NCBI RefSeq assembly: GCF_023856365.1
Contig: NC_064533.1
Span: 31,482,118-31,546,117, forward strand
Reading direction: 5' to 3'
From: Brienomyrus brachyistius
Taxonomy: Eukaryota > Chordata > Actinopteri > Osteoglossiformes > Mormyridae
DNA: 64,000 nucleotides
Shown in pieces: positions 12,212-23,700 of this stretch (positions are counted from its first letter, which is position 1; the number at the start of each line of letters is the position of its first letter). A model generated the notes under the pieces. That model made no database searches. It was not told where the DNA came from and was given only the letters and a program-made list of their open reading frames with translations. The translations under genes were made by a program, and so were the position numbers.

Positions 12212-12530
12212 AATCAGACCTGTACTAAGTTGGTTAGTACTAACCTGCATGGGAAATTCACTGGGCCTGAGCTAAAGTGATTAGCATAGCACAAATCTGC
12301 ATGGAAACTATATCAGGCTTGTGATAAAGTGGTTAGATTAGCATAAATATACATGAGATGTATACAGAACCTGTGCAAAAGTGGTTAGCATGGTACGAAC
12401 CTGCAAGCGAGCTAGGCCAGGCCTTTACTGAAGAGGTTAGGGTAGCACCAGTATGGATGGGAGATGTACTGAGCCTGTGCCAAAATGGTTAGCGTAATAA
12501 GGATATGCATAACAGCTGTACTTGGCCTGT
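12212..12530 (+). repeat. Imperfect ~60-bp tandem repeat
   Basis: About five decayed copies of a unit with the order (C)CTGTG(C)TAAAGTGGTTAGCAT ... CCTGCATGG ... GATGTACTGAG. Similar sequence seems to resume after 12785 (CCATGCTAAAATGAAGTTGG, GAGACCTGTAC), so the array is probably interrupted by the insertion at 12532-12784. Confidence 0.6.
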
Positions 12531-12531
12531 T

Positions 12532-12784
12532 CAGGGTTGCCGACTCTCACACATCTGGCGTGACAATCGTGCTTTCAGACTCTCACGTAAGAAATCTTAC
12601 ACCAAATCTATATTATTGCAAAGCTAAAATTAGCTACATGAAAAGTGTTGGGCAGTTTGCAAACCCTACGGACTATTTACCTTGTAATAAAACTGCAACA
12701 TACATGTCAAAGCATGTGCATGCGTGTGAAGACTTGTCTTGAACTGAAACTCTCATGCCAGCTAGTCGAAAGTTGGCAGTCCTG
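12532..12784 (+). mobile_element. Probable non-autonomous element inserted in the ~60-bp array
   Basis: The left end CAGGGTTGCCGACTCTCAC and the reverse complement of the right end (CAGGACTGCCAACTTTCGAC) form imperfect terminal inverted repeats. The interior lacks the surrounding tandem unit. No clear target-site duplication is visible, so the superfamily (possibly hAT by its CAG ends) is uncertain. Confidence 0.45.
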
Positions 12785-13796
12785 TCCATGCTAAAATGAA
12801 GTTGGCACAGTACAACCCTACAGGAGACCTGTACGAAGTACGAAGTGCTCAAGAGGGATTCACTTAAACACCACCCTACATGGAAAATGTACTAGATCTA
12901 TATCAAATTAGCCTTAGAACACCCCTATGGGGGAAGAGCAAGGCAGGGCAGACTGCGCAACTGGAGTGTGGTGGGATGGCGTCCTGCTTAGAACGCATCT
13001 GTCACATCCAGAGACAAGCCTCAGGCCAACGGCACACAAGCCTGGTCCTCAAGGACTGCAATGGGCATTTATATTTAAACCGCTAATGACCGCCATACAG
13101 AGAGGGACCCCTAAATTAGGGTAATATGTGCTTCCAATCAAGTACTTATGCATTCAACCGTAAAGTCAGGGGTCCGTAACTGCTTTAGTGTATATCGGAG
13201 GGGGGGGGGGGGGGGGGAGGAATTAGCTACTATGTAAAACACCCGGTCGGGTGGCTGTATAAATTAACTACTTCAATAAAGCCATTAATAGCTGAAGCTG
13301 AGCAGACTTGCACCCCCTCCAGGACAAGTGTAGGATAAATATATACTTTCCAAAATGGTGTTTCACCTTGTTGCAAACAGAAATATAAGAGTTCAGCAAA
13401 AAAGCATGAGGAGCTGGTGAAATCTTTTTTTATTCCCACAACCTTCTATGTGTGTGACAAACTGATTTGAACCTGTTTTATTTGAAAAGTTAAAGCCCTT
13501 TAGCCTTCCCAGAGGCAGGGGAGGGAGAGGGGGAGCGACCTCCAAAATCTGCTTGCCTGCTGCTTTCCGCAGTCTGCGATTTCACGCTGAAAAGGAGGCT
13601 GACGTGACTATTTTGTGGAGAATCACAGAGCACCCCCCCACCCCTTAGCAAGGAAGAGGCCTCGCTCACGTGTACATATATCAAACTTTTACACGCAGGC
13701 GTCGGTGTGTTTACTGGTCAGCATCGGGGTTTACTGTGCCGTGTGTGGCCCCTAACCTGGACAATGAGAGCAGCAAGACAGAGACAATATAATCTA

Positions 13797-14090
13797 TGAC
13801 TGAATGTTTTTGTTTATCATATAAACGATGACTGAATGTTTTTGTTTATCATATAAACGACAACTGAATGTTTTTATGTTTATCTTTTAAACGATAGCTG
13901 AATGTTTTTATGTTTATCTTATAAACAATGGCTGAATATTTTTATGTTTATCTTATAAATGATGACTGAATGTTTTTGTTTATCATATAAACGACAACTG
14001 AATGTTTTTATGTTTATCTTTTAAACGATAGCTGAATGTTTTTATGTTTATCTTATAAATGATGACTGAATGTTTTTATGTTTGTCTTTT
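13797..14090 (+). repeat. 32-34-bp AT-rich minisatellite (about 8-9 copies)
   Basis: Tandem units of the form GACTGAATGTTTTT(AT)GTTTATC followed by (A/T)TATAAACGAT. Two length variants (32 and about 34 bp, with or without AT after the T run) alternate in blocks, and the order of variants repeats from about 13830 and again from about 13965, implying block duplication. Confidence 0.9.
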
Positions 14091-15683
14091 GGGCTTATGG
14101 GACCCATAGAAGCTTCCAGAAGCACTTAAGAGAACAGCATTCAGGCTAGTAACGCTGCCCCCAATAGGGATCTCATCCTTGGTCACCCGCTGGGGCAACG
14201 TGGCGGTGGCACAGAGCTGTGCCAAGCGGCCGCCTGGCGGAAATCGCTCGCCTCACTGGGAAGCACTGCAGCGCAGCTTTTCACATTACACTGGTTTTCG
14301 CAGTTTATGGCGGCTGGCACCCAAACCGCTTGGCTTGCAGTTAGGTGCATCTATCTTTTCCTTGACTCTTCACCCATCTGCATGATCTCTCCTTACTCCC
14401 TCCATTCCAGTCACGCACTCCTTCCTGAGACTAATGAAAAGAAAGTCTCAGTTTTCCTTCCTTGATGGATTGGGTGTCCACAGCTCCTGCTCTCCGCTAG
14501 TTGTTATTTTTTAACACCGTCGCATAAAATGCAGTAATTCTGTACTGGCTGCAGCGCTCGGAAAATTATACAAATGCAGATCGCTGACAGTCCTCATCTT
14601 CATCTGCCTTAATGACATCCCGTTTGCTGGGGAGCCATGAAGTATTATAGTAACCCCTTCCCCAACCTGTGCATTACACCAGACCTTAAGCTGCCTCTGT
14701 GGAGGACAGGGGGCCGTAAAGAGTTAATATTGACTTCCCCGCCCCCTCCCAAGACCCATAATTTATTCAGATAACAAGTGGTAGGGAAACCTGGCGAGGT
14801 GACTGCTCTCAACTTGCATGGCATCAAAGAGACTGATGAAGGAGCTCGCAGACAGGAAGGTGGGAGGAGTAAAGGGGGAAAAGAGAGATGCAGGGAGGGA
14901 GGAGATCAACCTACCCCTCCCCCCTGGCCAGCAGCACACGTGTGAATGACATTTCACCATGCTGCTCAAAAGGACCGATGGGTTATCAGGGTAAATAACG
15001 TGAATCATGAGCAGGATCCCACTTTTGTATGGGGGGGGGGGGGGGTAGTCAGCCAGACTGCCTGCTGGCATTTCTGAAAGAGGAATGCAAATCGCGTTTT
15101 CAAATGTCAGGTGAAGTTGGGGGTGAGGGAGCGAGCTACTGTTTCAGGAGGAAGGAGATCTGAAGCGGGTGTTCATCAAGCAGCACGTGCTGGAATCACT
15201 GTCAAGGACAGCAGAGGCTCCCTCTCCTCCCAGAGGCGTGGAGCCTCCCGCCTGGTGCCTGACCTTTCCTGGCCTGTTCACTTCGCTTCTCCCTTCAGAC
15301 ATCTCATGTCCGATTCTGTACAAAACTCTAAACTGAGGCAGAAAGGAAGCAAAAGCCTGCAAGGACTTTTTAAGTTCATGTTCTTCTGAGTTATTTTGAC
15401 AGGGACACGTTTAACAGGAGCCAAATGAATTTTTATTATAAAGAAAACGCAGGCACTTTATAGCCACTTATAAACCATAAGACATAAATCTTACACACAC
15501 CATGATCAAACGTGGGGGGCAGAGGAGGCATTCCCTGCCTTCCTTAGGCTTTGTTCTTCACATAGACATTTTTAAATCCTAATTGGGGGGGTGCACTTGG
15601 CAAATATAACAAGGGGGGCTCTGGGGAGGGGGGCTTTTGCACAGTTTTTGCAATGTCCCCATAATGTGATAAATATCTGTTTA

Positions 15684-15727
15684 TTTTCCCTTATGGGGAC
15701 CGGTTTCCTGGTCCCCATAAGGGAAAA
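15684..15727. repeat. Perfect 18-bp inverted repeat (hairpin) with 8-nt loop
   Basis: The arm at 15684-15701 (TTTTCCCTTATGGGGACC) is the exact reverse complement of 15710-15727, separated by GGTTTCCT. It sits at the start of a block (about 15640-15905) carrying further CCCCATAAGG copies and GGTTAGGG motifs. This looks like a dispersed fish repeat rather than a terminator. Confidence 0.9.
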
Positions 15728-15906
15728 CTCTATTTTATAAAAATCGGTGACTGCTATGAAAAAGTTTAAAATGCAAAAACTCTCGTATTTTGCTTGGTCA
15801 CTTATGGTTATGGTTAGGGCAGGGTGGGGGTTAAGGTTGTCATAGTTAGCGTTAGCATTTTTCCCATAGAAGTGAATGAGCGTTCCCCATAAGGATAGGT
15901 ATACCC

Positions 15907-16855
15907 TACATGTGCGTGTGTGTGTGTGTGTGTGTGTCTGTGTGTGTGTCTGTGTGTGTGTCTGTGTGTGTGTCTGTGTGTCTGTGTGTGTGTCTGTGTG
16001 TGTGTCTGTGTGTCTGTGTGTGTGTGTCTGTGTGTGTGTGTCTGTGTGTGTGTCTGTGTGTCTGTGTGTGTGTCTGTGTGTGTGTGTGTGTCTGTGTGTG
16101 TGTGTGTCTGTGTGTCTGTGTCTGTGTGTGTGTCTGTGTGTCTGTGTGTCTGTGTGTGTGTCTGTGTGTCTGTCTGTGTGTCTGTGTGTGTGTCTGTGTG
16201 TGTGTCTGTGTGTCTGTGTGTCTGTGTGTCTGTCTGTGTGTCTGTGTGTCTGTGTGTGTCTGTGTGTGTGTCTGTGTGTGTGTCTGTGTGTGTGTGTGTG
16301 TGTCTGTGTGTGTGTCTGTGTGTGTGTCTGTGTGTCTGTGTGTCTGTGTGTGTGTCTGTGTGTGTGTCTGTGAGTGTGTCTGTGTGTCTGTGTGTCTGTG
16401 TGTCTGTGTGTGTGTCTGTGTGTCTGTGTGTGTGTCTGTGTGTGTGTCTGTGTGTGTGTCTGTGTGTCTGTGTGTGTGTCTGTGTGTCTGTGTGTGTGTC
16501 TGTGTGTGTGTCTGTGTGTCTGTGTGTGTGTCTGTGTGTGTGTCTGTGTGTCTGTGTGTGTGTCTGTGTGTGTGTCTGTGTGTGTGTCTGTGTGTCTGTG
16601 TGTCTGTGTGTGTGTCTGTGTGTGTGTCTGTGAGTGTGTCTGTGTGTCTGTGTGTCTGTGTGTCTGTGTGTGTGTCTGTGTGTCTGTGTGTGTGTCTGTC
16701 TGTGTGTCTGTGTGTGTGTCTGTGTGTGTGTCTGTGTGTGTGTCTGTGTGTGTGTCTGTGTGTCTGTGTGTGTGTCTGTGTGTGTGTCTGTGTGTGTGTC
16801 TGTGTGTCTGTGTGTGTGTCTGTGTGTGTGTCTGTGTGTGTGTCTGTGTGTGTGC
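15907..16855 (+). repeat. ~950-bp TG/TCTG compound microsatellite
   Basis: Uninterrupted (TG)n broken at intervals of 4, 8 or 12 nt by TCTG units. The interrupter TGTGAGTGTGTCTG occurs twice, about 260 bp apart (around 16369 and 16629), with the following ~60 bp also identical, showing a large internal duplication. All frames are open, producing Cys/Val-only phantom ORFs of up to 347 codons. Alternating purine-pyrimidine tracts like this favour Z-DNA. Confidence 0.97.
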
Positions 16856-17254
16856 TATCAGTCTTGCAGGTGTCTGTCTATGTTACAAAGCACAGCCTTT
16901 CCCTCTTCATCCGCCCTCTCCCCCAAAAAGGGCTCCTCACTGCCTGGGCATGAGCCACATCTTTCAGCTTTCTTCCTCTCCCAGTCCCCAGTGTGCGCCA
17001 ACTCGCCACCTGCATTAGTCTTCACTGGCTGTCTGTCTCCTCACCTCAAAGTTCACTCTGCATTTTGCTTTGTGCAAAGGATTCTGGGAAGTTTGAACCA
17101 AGAGTGTTGAAGGTCAGTGCCCCAGTGGTGTCAAGGGCCAACCTGTCCTGATATCACAGTGCTGGGTTTTATGGAAAAATTGTGTTTTGTGAGCCGTTGT
17201 CCCATCGGTAGACTGCTGCCTTTGACATCTGTTACAAGACACCATAGTGTGTGT

Positions 17255-17270
17255 GGGGGGGGGGGGGGGG
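17255..17270. repeat. G16 homopolymer
   Basis: A G run immediately after a short GTGTGTGT stretch. Similar pure G/C tracts recur across the window. Confidence 0.9.
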
Positions 17271-18295
17271 CACTGACTCCCCGTAATGTCAATGGACACT
17301 TTGTGAGCAGAAGAAAATATAATAAAATATAATATAAATCTGCTTCAGCGAGCGGGAGCAACATCTGTCTGATGCTATCTTGGCGTTGCCATAGAAACAC
17401 AAAGCGAGCCAACGTTTCTTGGGAAACGACGTTGGCCCTCAGAGACCCGTTTATGGTTTTTACCTAAATACCTCAGCACGACGTTCAGCACCGCTCCCCC
17501 AAACAAAACGATAATGCCGTGTATATCGCTACCGGCGAAGACAGCTCAGCGGCCACAAAGCCCACCCTGTAGGGCGGGGAGAACAAGCGTCCATTCAGCC
17601 TCGCCGGGAGACTGTCCTCTTTAATTCCACTCCCTTTGATGCAGCTCCCACGTTTGGAGGCGCTGCGTGGCACTTCAATGCCTCCGCTGTTCACAGACAT
17701 CTGCGGTTAACATGCAGCATATTCAGCAGCCAGCTTCCCCCCCCCCCCCTCTTCCTGCCCCCCCCCTTTAATGAGCAGACTGACTTCACACTTCAGCTCT
17801 CTGAATGGGTACTGATTGCTGTCATTTTTCTCAACGCCTCTCGGGGGCCTGGAAAGATGAGCTTTTCAGACCGGTTCGCTGGCCGCAAAGATGTGAGGGT
17901 GAGGGAATCTGTGCGCTGCGGTAGATTGTTCCAGAACCTTCCTGGTCAAGGGTTGAACAGGCCAGGAGAACTGTGGTGACAAAAGGGGGCACGGTGGGAA
18001 CTGAAGAGCGCAGTCACATGGCTGGCATGGCTACGGGCGGCTGACTGACTTAAACGCAGGACATGAGCAGGGCTGTCTCGGGATCTAGCCTCTGTGGATT
18101 TATCGGCCATGTAGAAGGTGTAGGGAGAGTGCTGTCAGGCAGCCTGTTAATGTGGAAAAGTCTGGGGTTTAATTTACCCAGCAGCTGCACCAGACACCCC
18201 CCACAACTGCCCCCCACCAGATGGACTGATCTCACATTCAGAATTTCTCCAGTTGGACCTTTATTACATGCCACATCTTGTAAATTCATCAAGTG

Positions 18296-18395
18296 ATTAT
18301 TATTATTAGTAGTAGTAGTAGTAGTAAGAGTAGTAGGAGTCATAGTAGTAGTAGTAGTAGGAGTAACAGTATTATCAGTAATAGGAGTAGCAGTA
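18296..18395 (+). repeat. Trinucleotide (TAT/TAG)n microsatellite
   Basis: TTATTATTATTAGTAGTAGTAG continues with interruptions to about 18395. Confidence 0.9.
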
Positions 18396-18559
18396 CATGT
18401 ATGAGCAAGTTAAGAGAAAGTGTATAAAATGTATAAAGAGGGACACGTCTGGCTGGTCCGTCACGCCTGTGTCACATGACCCTCCAGGTTAATCTCTCCT
18501 GTGACCACAGGGCTGTCGTACATGTGAGGCTTCCTAGACTCTTTTGCCCTCAAGCTCCT

Positions 18560-18665
18560 GTCATTCCACAAGTAGAGCATCGCACTAACAATGCAAAGGT
18601 CATAGATTCGTATCCCGAGGACAAACATACATTGGACTCTGGATAAAAGTGCCAGATAAATTAGC
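18560..18665 (+). mobile_element. Short tRNA-like SINE remnant
   Basis: A GTAGAGCATCGCACTAACAA head and box-B-like AGATTCGTATCC, followed by a GGACTCTGGATAAAAGTG tail, resemble tRNA-derived fish SINEs. It is short and diverged; a full cloverleaf with acceptor pairing is not apparent. Confidence 0.5.
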
Positions 18666-18789
18666 AAAATGGACGTTAACAGACACATTATGAAAGTTCT
18701 GATTCCAATAAGACAAAAACAAATGCAGTTAAAAAAAATCCTATCATCTGTTTTAATTAGGCCTCACAGTTATTACTTACGCATGGGAT

Positions 18790-18932
18790 CTAAGTTGGTG
18801 GCACTGCAGATTCACACCTCTGGGTTATGGGTTCGATTCCCGCCCCCAGCTCCGTCTCCATGCTCTCCACAGGTAGGTCAGGGTGCTCCCATAAACATGT
18901 GGGTTGGCGAAACTAGTGTGTCTAAGTTACTA

Positions 18933-18970
<38 letters not shown>

Positions 18971-19138
18971 CCTGTGACAGATTGGCATCCAGTCCGGGGT
19001 GTTTCTTGTCTCATACTGTGAGCTGCCTGGAATAAACCCAGTGATCACTGCAGCCCTGTAGTGAGTAGGTGGCTTTGGATGGATGGATGGATGGATGGAT
19101 GGATGGATGGATGGGTGGATGGATGGATGAAAACTGAT
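18790..19138 (+). mobile_element. Diverged tRNA-headed, L2-tailed retroposon, plus orientation
   Basis: The head has GGTGGCACTGCAG and an intact box-B-like GGGTTCGATTCCCG near 18828. The middle carries a (GT)n expansion (about 18933-18970), and the body includes GCATCCAGTCCGGGGTGT and AATAAACCCAGTGATC. The 3' tail is (GGAT)n at 19077-19133. It is in the opposite orientation to the copy at 7298 and considerably older. Confidence 0.7.
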
Positions 19139-19945
19139 CTAGTATCTTGATATAATATACAATGTTTCCCACTGTCTCAATTTTAGTACCAAGCTAATAA
19201 TATCCCTAAATATCAGCATATCTAGTCTCACATTTCTGTAATACATCCTGCTTCCCAAACCATAGGCATTCTATATCCCTAAGCTCCAGCTGCCACCCGA
19301 GGCTCGTCACCGTGGAGACGTCACGGCTGTAGCTGCCGAAACATCAACGCTAGCAAATAGGTGGCGGGTGGGCAGGCGTGGGGGGTGGGGATGGGGGGTG
19401 GTGTGTGACAGCAGCGGCATGACACAGTGCGTGGCAGACGATCTGTGATCGTGTACACTGTGGCCGGAAGATGCCCCATCCCTGGGGTGCTAAGCACTGG
19501 GACTGGTTAGCGGTACCTTATGTGACGAGACAGTCCTAACCCCCATCCATCTCCCTGCTCCCCTCCCAACTGTGCTAACGCTCAAGAAGCTAGTCAGCTC
19601 TAAGCTCTGGATGCTAGTCAGGTAGAAGCACTCTGCATACATAGTAACAGTTTCTGTCACTGACTGTAAACAGTCTAGTCTGTTTTTAGAACAGCTAGAT
19701 CTACATCTTGTGCAAACACACACCCCTGATAAGCCTATTTCTGTGAAATGTTCTGAGCATTTAACGTAATGTTTAAACAGCATAATCAAATCACAGATGT
19801 AGGTGTGCAGCTGCTTTCGGAGGAAAGGGTGTCTGGGCTAGGAACACAGTCTGGCGGAAAGCCATGTTTTAACACAGAACTGAGCTCCTTCACTGAGTGG
19901 ACAGCAAAAGAGCAGAATCTCAGCTGCATTGGTTTGGAACAATTT

Positions 19946-20775
19946 CTGTGATGGAGTTTGTATTGTGGCTGGAATTCTGTATTCTGGAAGTTTGCACCAT
20001 GGTGGTTAATATTCTGGCAACTTTCTGTGGTAGTCTGTATTCTGGTGGTTTGCACCTTAGGTGGATAGGCTGTGGTGGTCTGTATTTTGGTAGTTTGCAC
20101 TTTGGTGGTTTACGTTGTGATGTGTGTAATGTGGTGATTTGCACTTTAGTGGTGTGTCCTGTGGTAGTCTGTATTCTGGTGGTTTGCATCTTGGTGATTT
20201 ATGCGGTGGTGGCCTGTATTCTGGTGGTTTGCACCTTGGTAATGGATGCTGTGCTGGTCTGTATTCTGGTGGTTTGTAGCTTAGTGGTTTATGCTGTGGT
20301 GGTCTGTATTCTGCTGATATGCATTTTGGTAGTTTATGCTGTGATGGTCTGTATTCTGGAGGTCTGCATCTTGGAGGTTTGTGCCGTGGTCGTCTGAATT
20401 CTGGTGGTTTGCACTGTAGTGTTGTATGCTGTGGTGGTCTGTATTCTGGTGGTTTGTACCTCAGTGGTGTATGCTGTGGTGGTCTATACCTTCGTTACTT
20501 ATGCCATGGTCATATGTATTGTGGTGATTTGCACCTTAGTAGTTTATGCTATGCTGGTCCAGATTTTGGCAGTTTCCAACTTAGTGGTTAATGTTGTAGT
20601 GCTATAATCTGGTGGTTTGCACCTTGGTGATTTTTATTGTGGTGGTCTGCATTTTGGTGGTTTGCTTTTCTTTGCTTTCTGGTGGTATATGCAGGGCGTT
20701 TCATACTCTGGCAGCTGATGTTGTGGTGTTTTGTGCTGCAGAGGGTTGCCCTGTGGCAGTTTGCAATGGTGCAGG
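19946..20775 (+). repeat. 15-bp/45-bp higher-order minisatellite, G+T-rich
   Basis: Three related 15-mers (GGTCTGTATTCTGGT, GGTTTGCACCTTGGT and GGTTTATGCTGTGGT types) follow one another to form a ~45-bp unit, repeated for about 830 bp with many substitutions. Because 15 and 45 are multiples of 3, frames stay open (166 codons at 19897-20397) and translate to a monotonous VVCILVV pattern. With no start context, splice structure or homology, I treat this as satellite and not a gene. Confidence 0.9.
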
Positions 20776-21489
20776 AAAAGTGCACCAACAAATTCTCTGT
20801 GTGATTTAGCGGTAAACAAGGGGGTTAAAACAAACCTGGATTATTCTAAGTGGATTGTTACTTTTATAATCCACTAACTATTTCATTACTACTTTATTTA
20901 CTACATTTCATATAAACTATAGTTCAGATATATTTACCTTCTTTGGAAATTTTTGATTTGTGTGAAAAGAGAATTTGGGGCATGAAACAATAGATTAAAT
21001 GGAAACACATAATTAAACTATTAAACTCGTTCTGTAATGGAAACATCGCCTAACTGAAGAAAGAGAAAGCAGATCCACTATAAAACGAAAATAGATGATA
21101 AAAACTCATCCAAACAGAATTAGAAGACAGATTAAAGCTGGAATCGCACAGTCCGTATGAGGCTACACTGGGATTTCTCATTAAGGTACTGGGATATGTG
21201 AGTTTCCATTGTAAGTTCACTGGCTTCCCAAGGCAGCCAATTTAGCCCTCCTGAGGAAGAGGGGAATCCCGGCCTGGATTCAGATGAGCAAAGCGGGAGC
21301 AGAGTGCCTGCCAGGGGGGTTTGCCACATGACAGATGCCCCTGCCCCCCTGCACTGAGCTGTGCTCCATCTTATTGGGTGTTATGTTTTGAATGTCTTGA
21401 TAATTTCTGGATTGCCCTCCCCAGGGAATGGAGGGCACAGATGGTGGGGGTGTGGGAAAGAAGATAGATGGATATGTTTGACAGCCTAC

Positions 21490-21492
<3 letters not shown>

Positions 21493-21534
<42 letters not shown>
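21493..21534 (+). repeat. (CT)n microsatellite
   Basis: About 20 uninterrupted CT units, followed within 20 bp by a G-rich run. Confidence 0.95.
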
Positions 21535-21536
<2 letters not shown>

Positions 21537-23061
21537 ACACGAAGCTGTAACTGGGGGGGGGGGGATTCTCCACTCCAAAGTAAACAGTTTGCTAGCACAT
21601 ATCCAGTAAATCCCACCCCTGGCTCAACACACCAAAGCAAATTGTGTTGCGGAAAACCTCTGTGTATCATTAAAATACACACACATACATACACACAAAA
21701 ATATACACACATGCATGCATAGACCAAGAAACATGCACACTTGTTCTGCAGAGGTCAGGCTGCTCAGCCACTAAAACATCAGCATCAAATCTTCGTGGTA
21801 CACTGGGCATTGCTCTTGTACCTTTGAATATGGCTATTTTTATAAACCATGTCACAAACCCCAAAATGCAAAAGCATAATAATAACTCGCCATAATACCC
21901 TAGTACCTTCATAGTTGATAACCATGAGACCCTTGATAACCATAAATACGAAGTATAGAAATAAACCAGCCCCTAACAGGTACAATGGAAACCACAACGG
22001 CCGCCTGCATTGGGATTCTCTGGTAAGAGCCTCCAAGCACAGTAACTGTTAAGAGTCACACTTATCCAAGCTTAAATACTCAAAACAGGGTGCAATGTCA
22101 CTGCTGGAAAACACCTGATTTTACCATGTCACATCCGGAACATTTTGAGTGAGACATGCCTTGTTATGCAGATGTGACCATGTTAGGCTCGCTCCAACAT
22201 CATTAACATCGTCGTGCCATTTCCCTGCCCACTTCCAATCAATCTGAGGCCAACTGTGCTCTCTGCTTGACGTCTTCACATGGGAGCCGAGAGCCAATCA
22301 CAAACGTTTAACCGTTACCCAGAAACCCCTGCTCCTTGACTGGCGACCAGTTTGGCCAAAGTACAAAATGCCTGCGATTCCAAATAACACAGCGTGTAAT
22401 GCAAAGTGACTGACTGACAGTCCTTCCTGCACACAACACAGTCCATACAACTCCACTACTGAGAAGATTTCATTCCACCACATCTTAGCATGATGACCCT
22501 GACAAATTAACGTCTTAAGAAAGTGCCATATTTAAACAGGAAACATTTAAATGCATGTGAAACCTTCATGGATTTCAGACAAATGGCATCAGAGCCATTC
22601 CCTCCTGCAGTATTCCATGTACAAAGATATACATTAGCAGGAGGCAAGAAACGTCCTTCAACGAAACCACAGATTGCTTTTGTGCGCTTCTTTCAAAGTG
22701 CTGCAATGTTTAGACTTCAAGGGTAAGGACAGCCAGATGATACAAACGTTATAAAGGTATACTGTGTGTTTTCTGTACATGTTTTCTTTCCACTATACAG
22801 AGAAAGGGATCCTGCACAGCTGTGTACAATTTGCATGAAAGAGAAAGGCTTTAAAAATTAGAAGATTGAGTCAATCCTTTAAAAGATCTATCGTCAGTGC
22901 CGTCTCGGGCAACTTACTTGCGTGTAAGATTCGTGGTACAGGAAGAAACACTACTTGTAATCTTTCTTCCCATAAAACACGAATTCGCGCGTAGATTTCA
23001 CGCTCCCTCCTGAATCTAATGATCATACCCGGCTGACGATCACTGTTTTTGATGCAATTCA

Positions 23062-23700
<639 letters not shown>

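Noticed and set aside
15876..17110. Long Cys/Val-rich reading frames (up to 347 codons)
   Set aside because: They are pure translations of the TG/TCTG microsatellite.
19897..20397. 166-codon VVCILVV frame that looks like a hydrophobic membrane protein
   Set aside because: It is the 15/45-bp minisatellite; periodicity in multiples of three explains both the openness and the hydrophobic pattern. The start codon lies in non-repeat flank without any supporting context.
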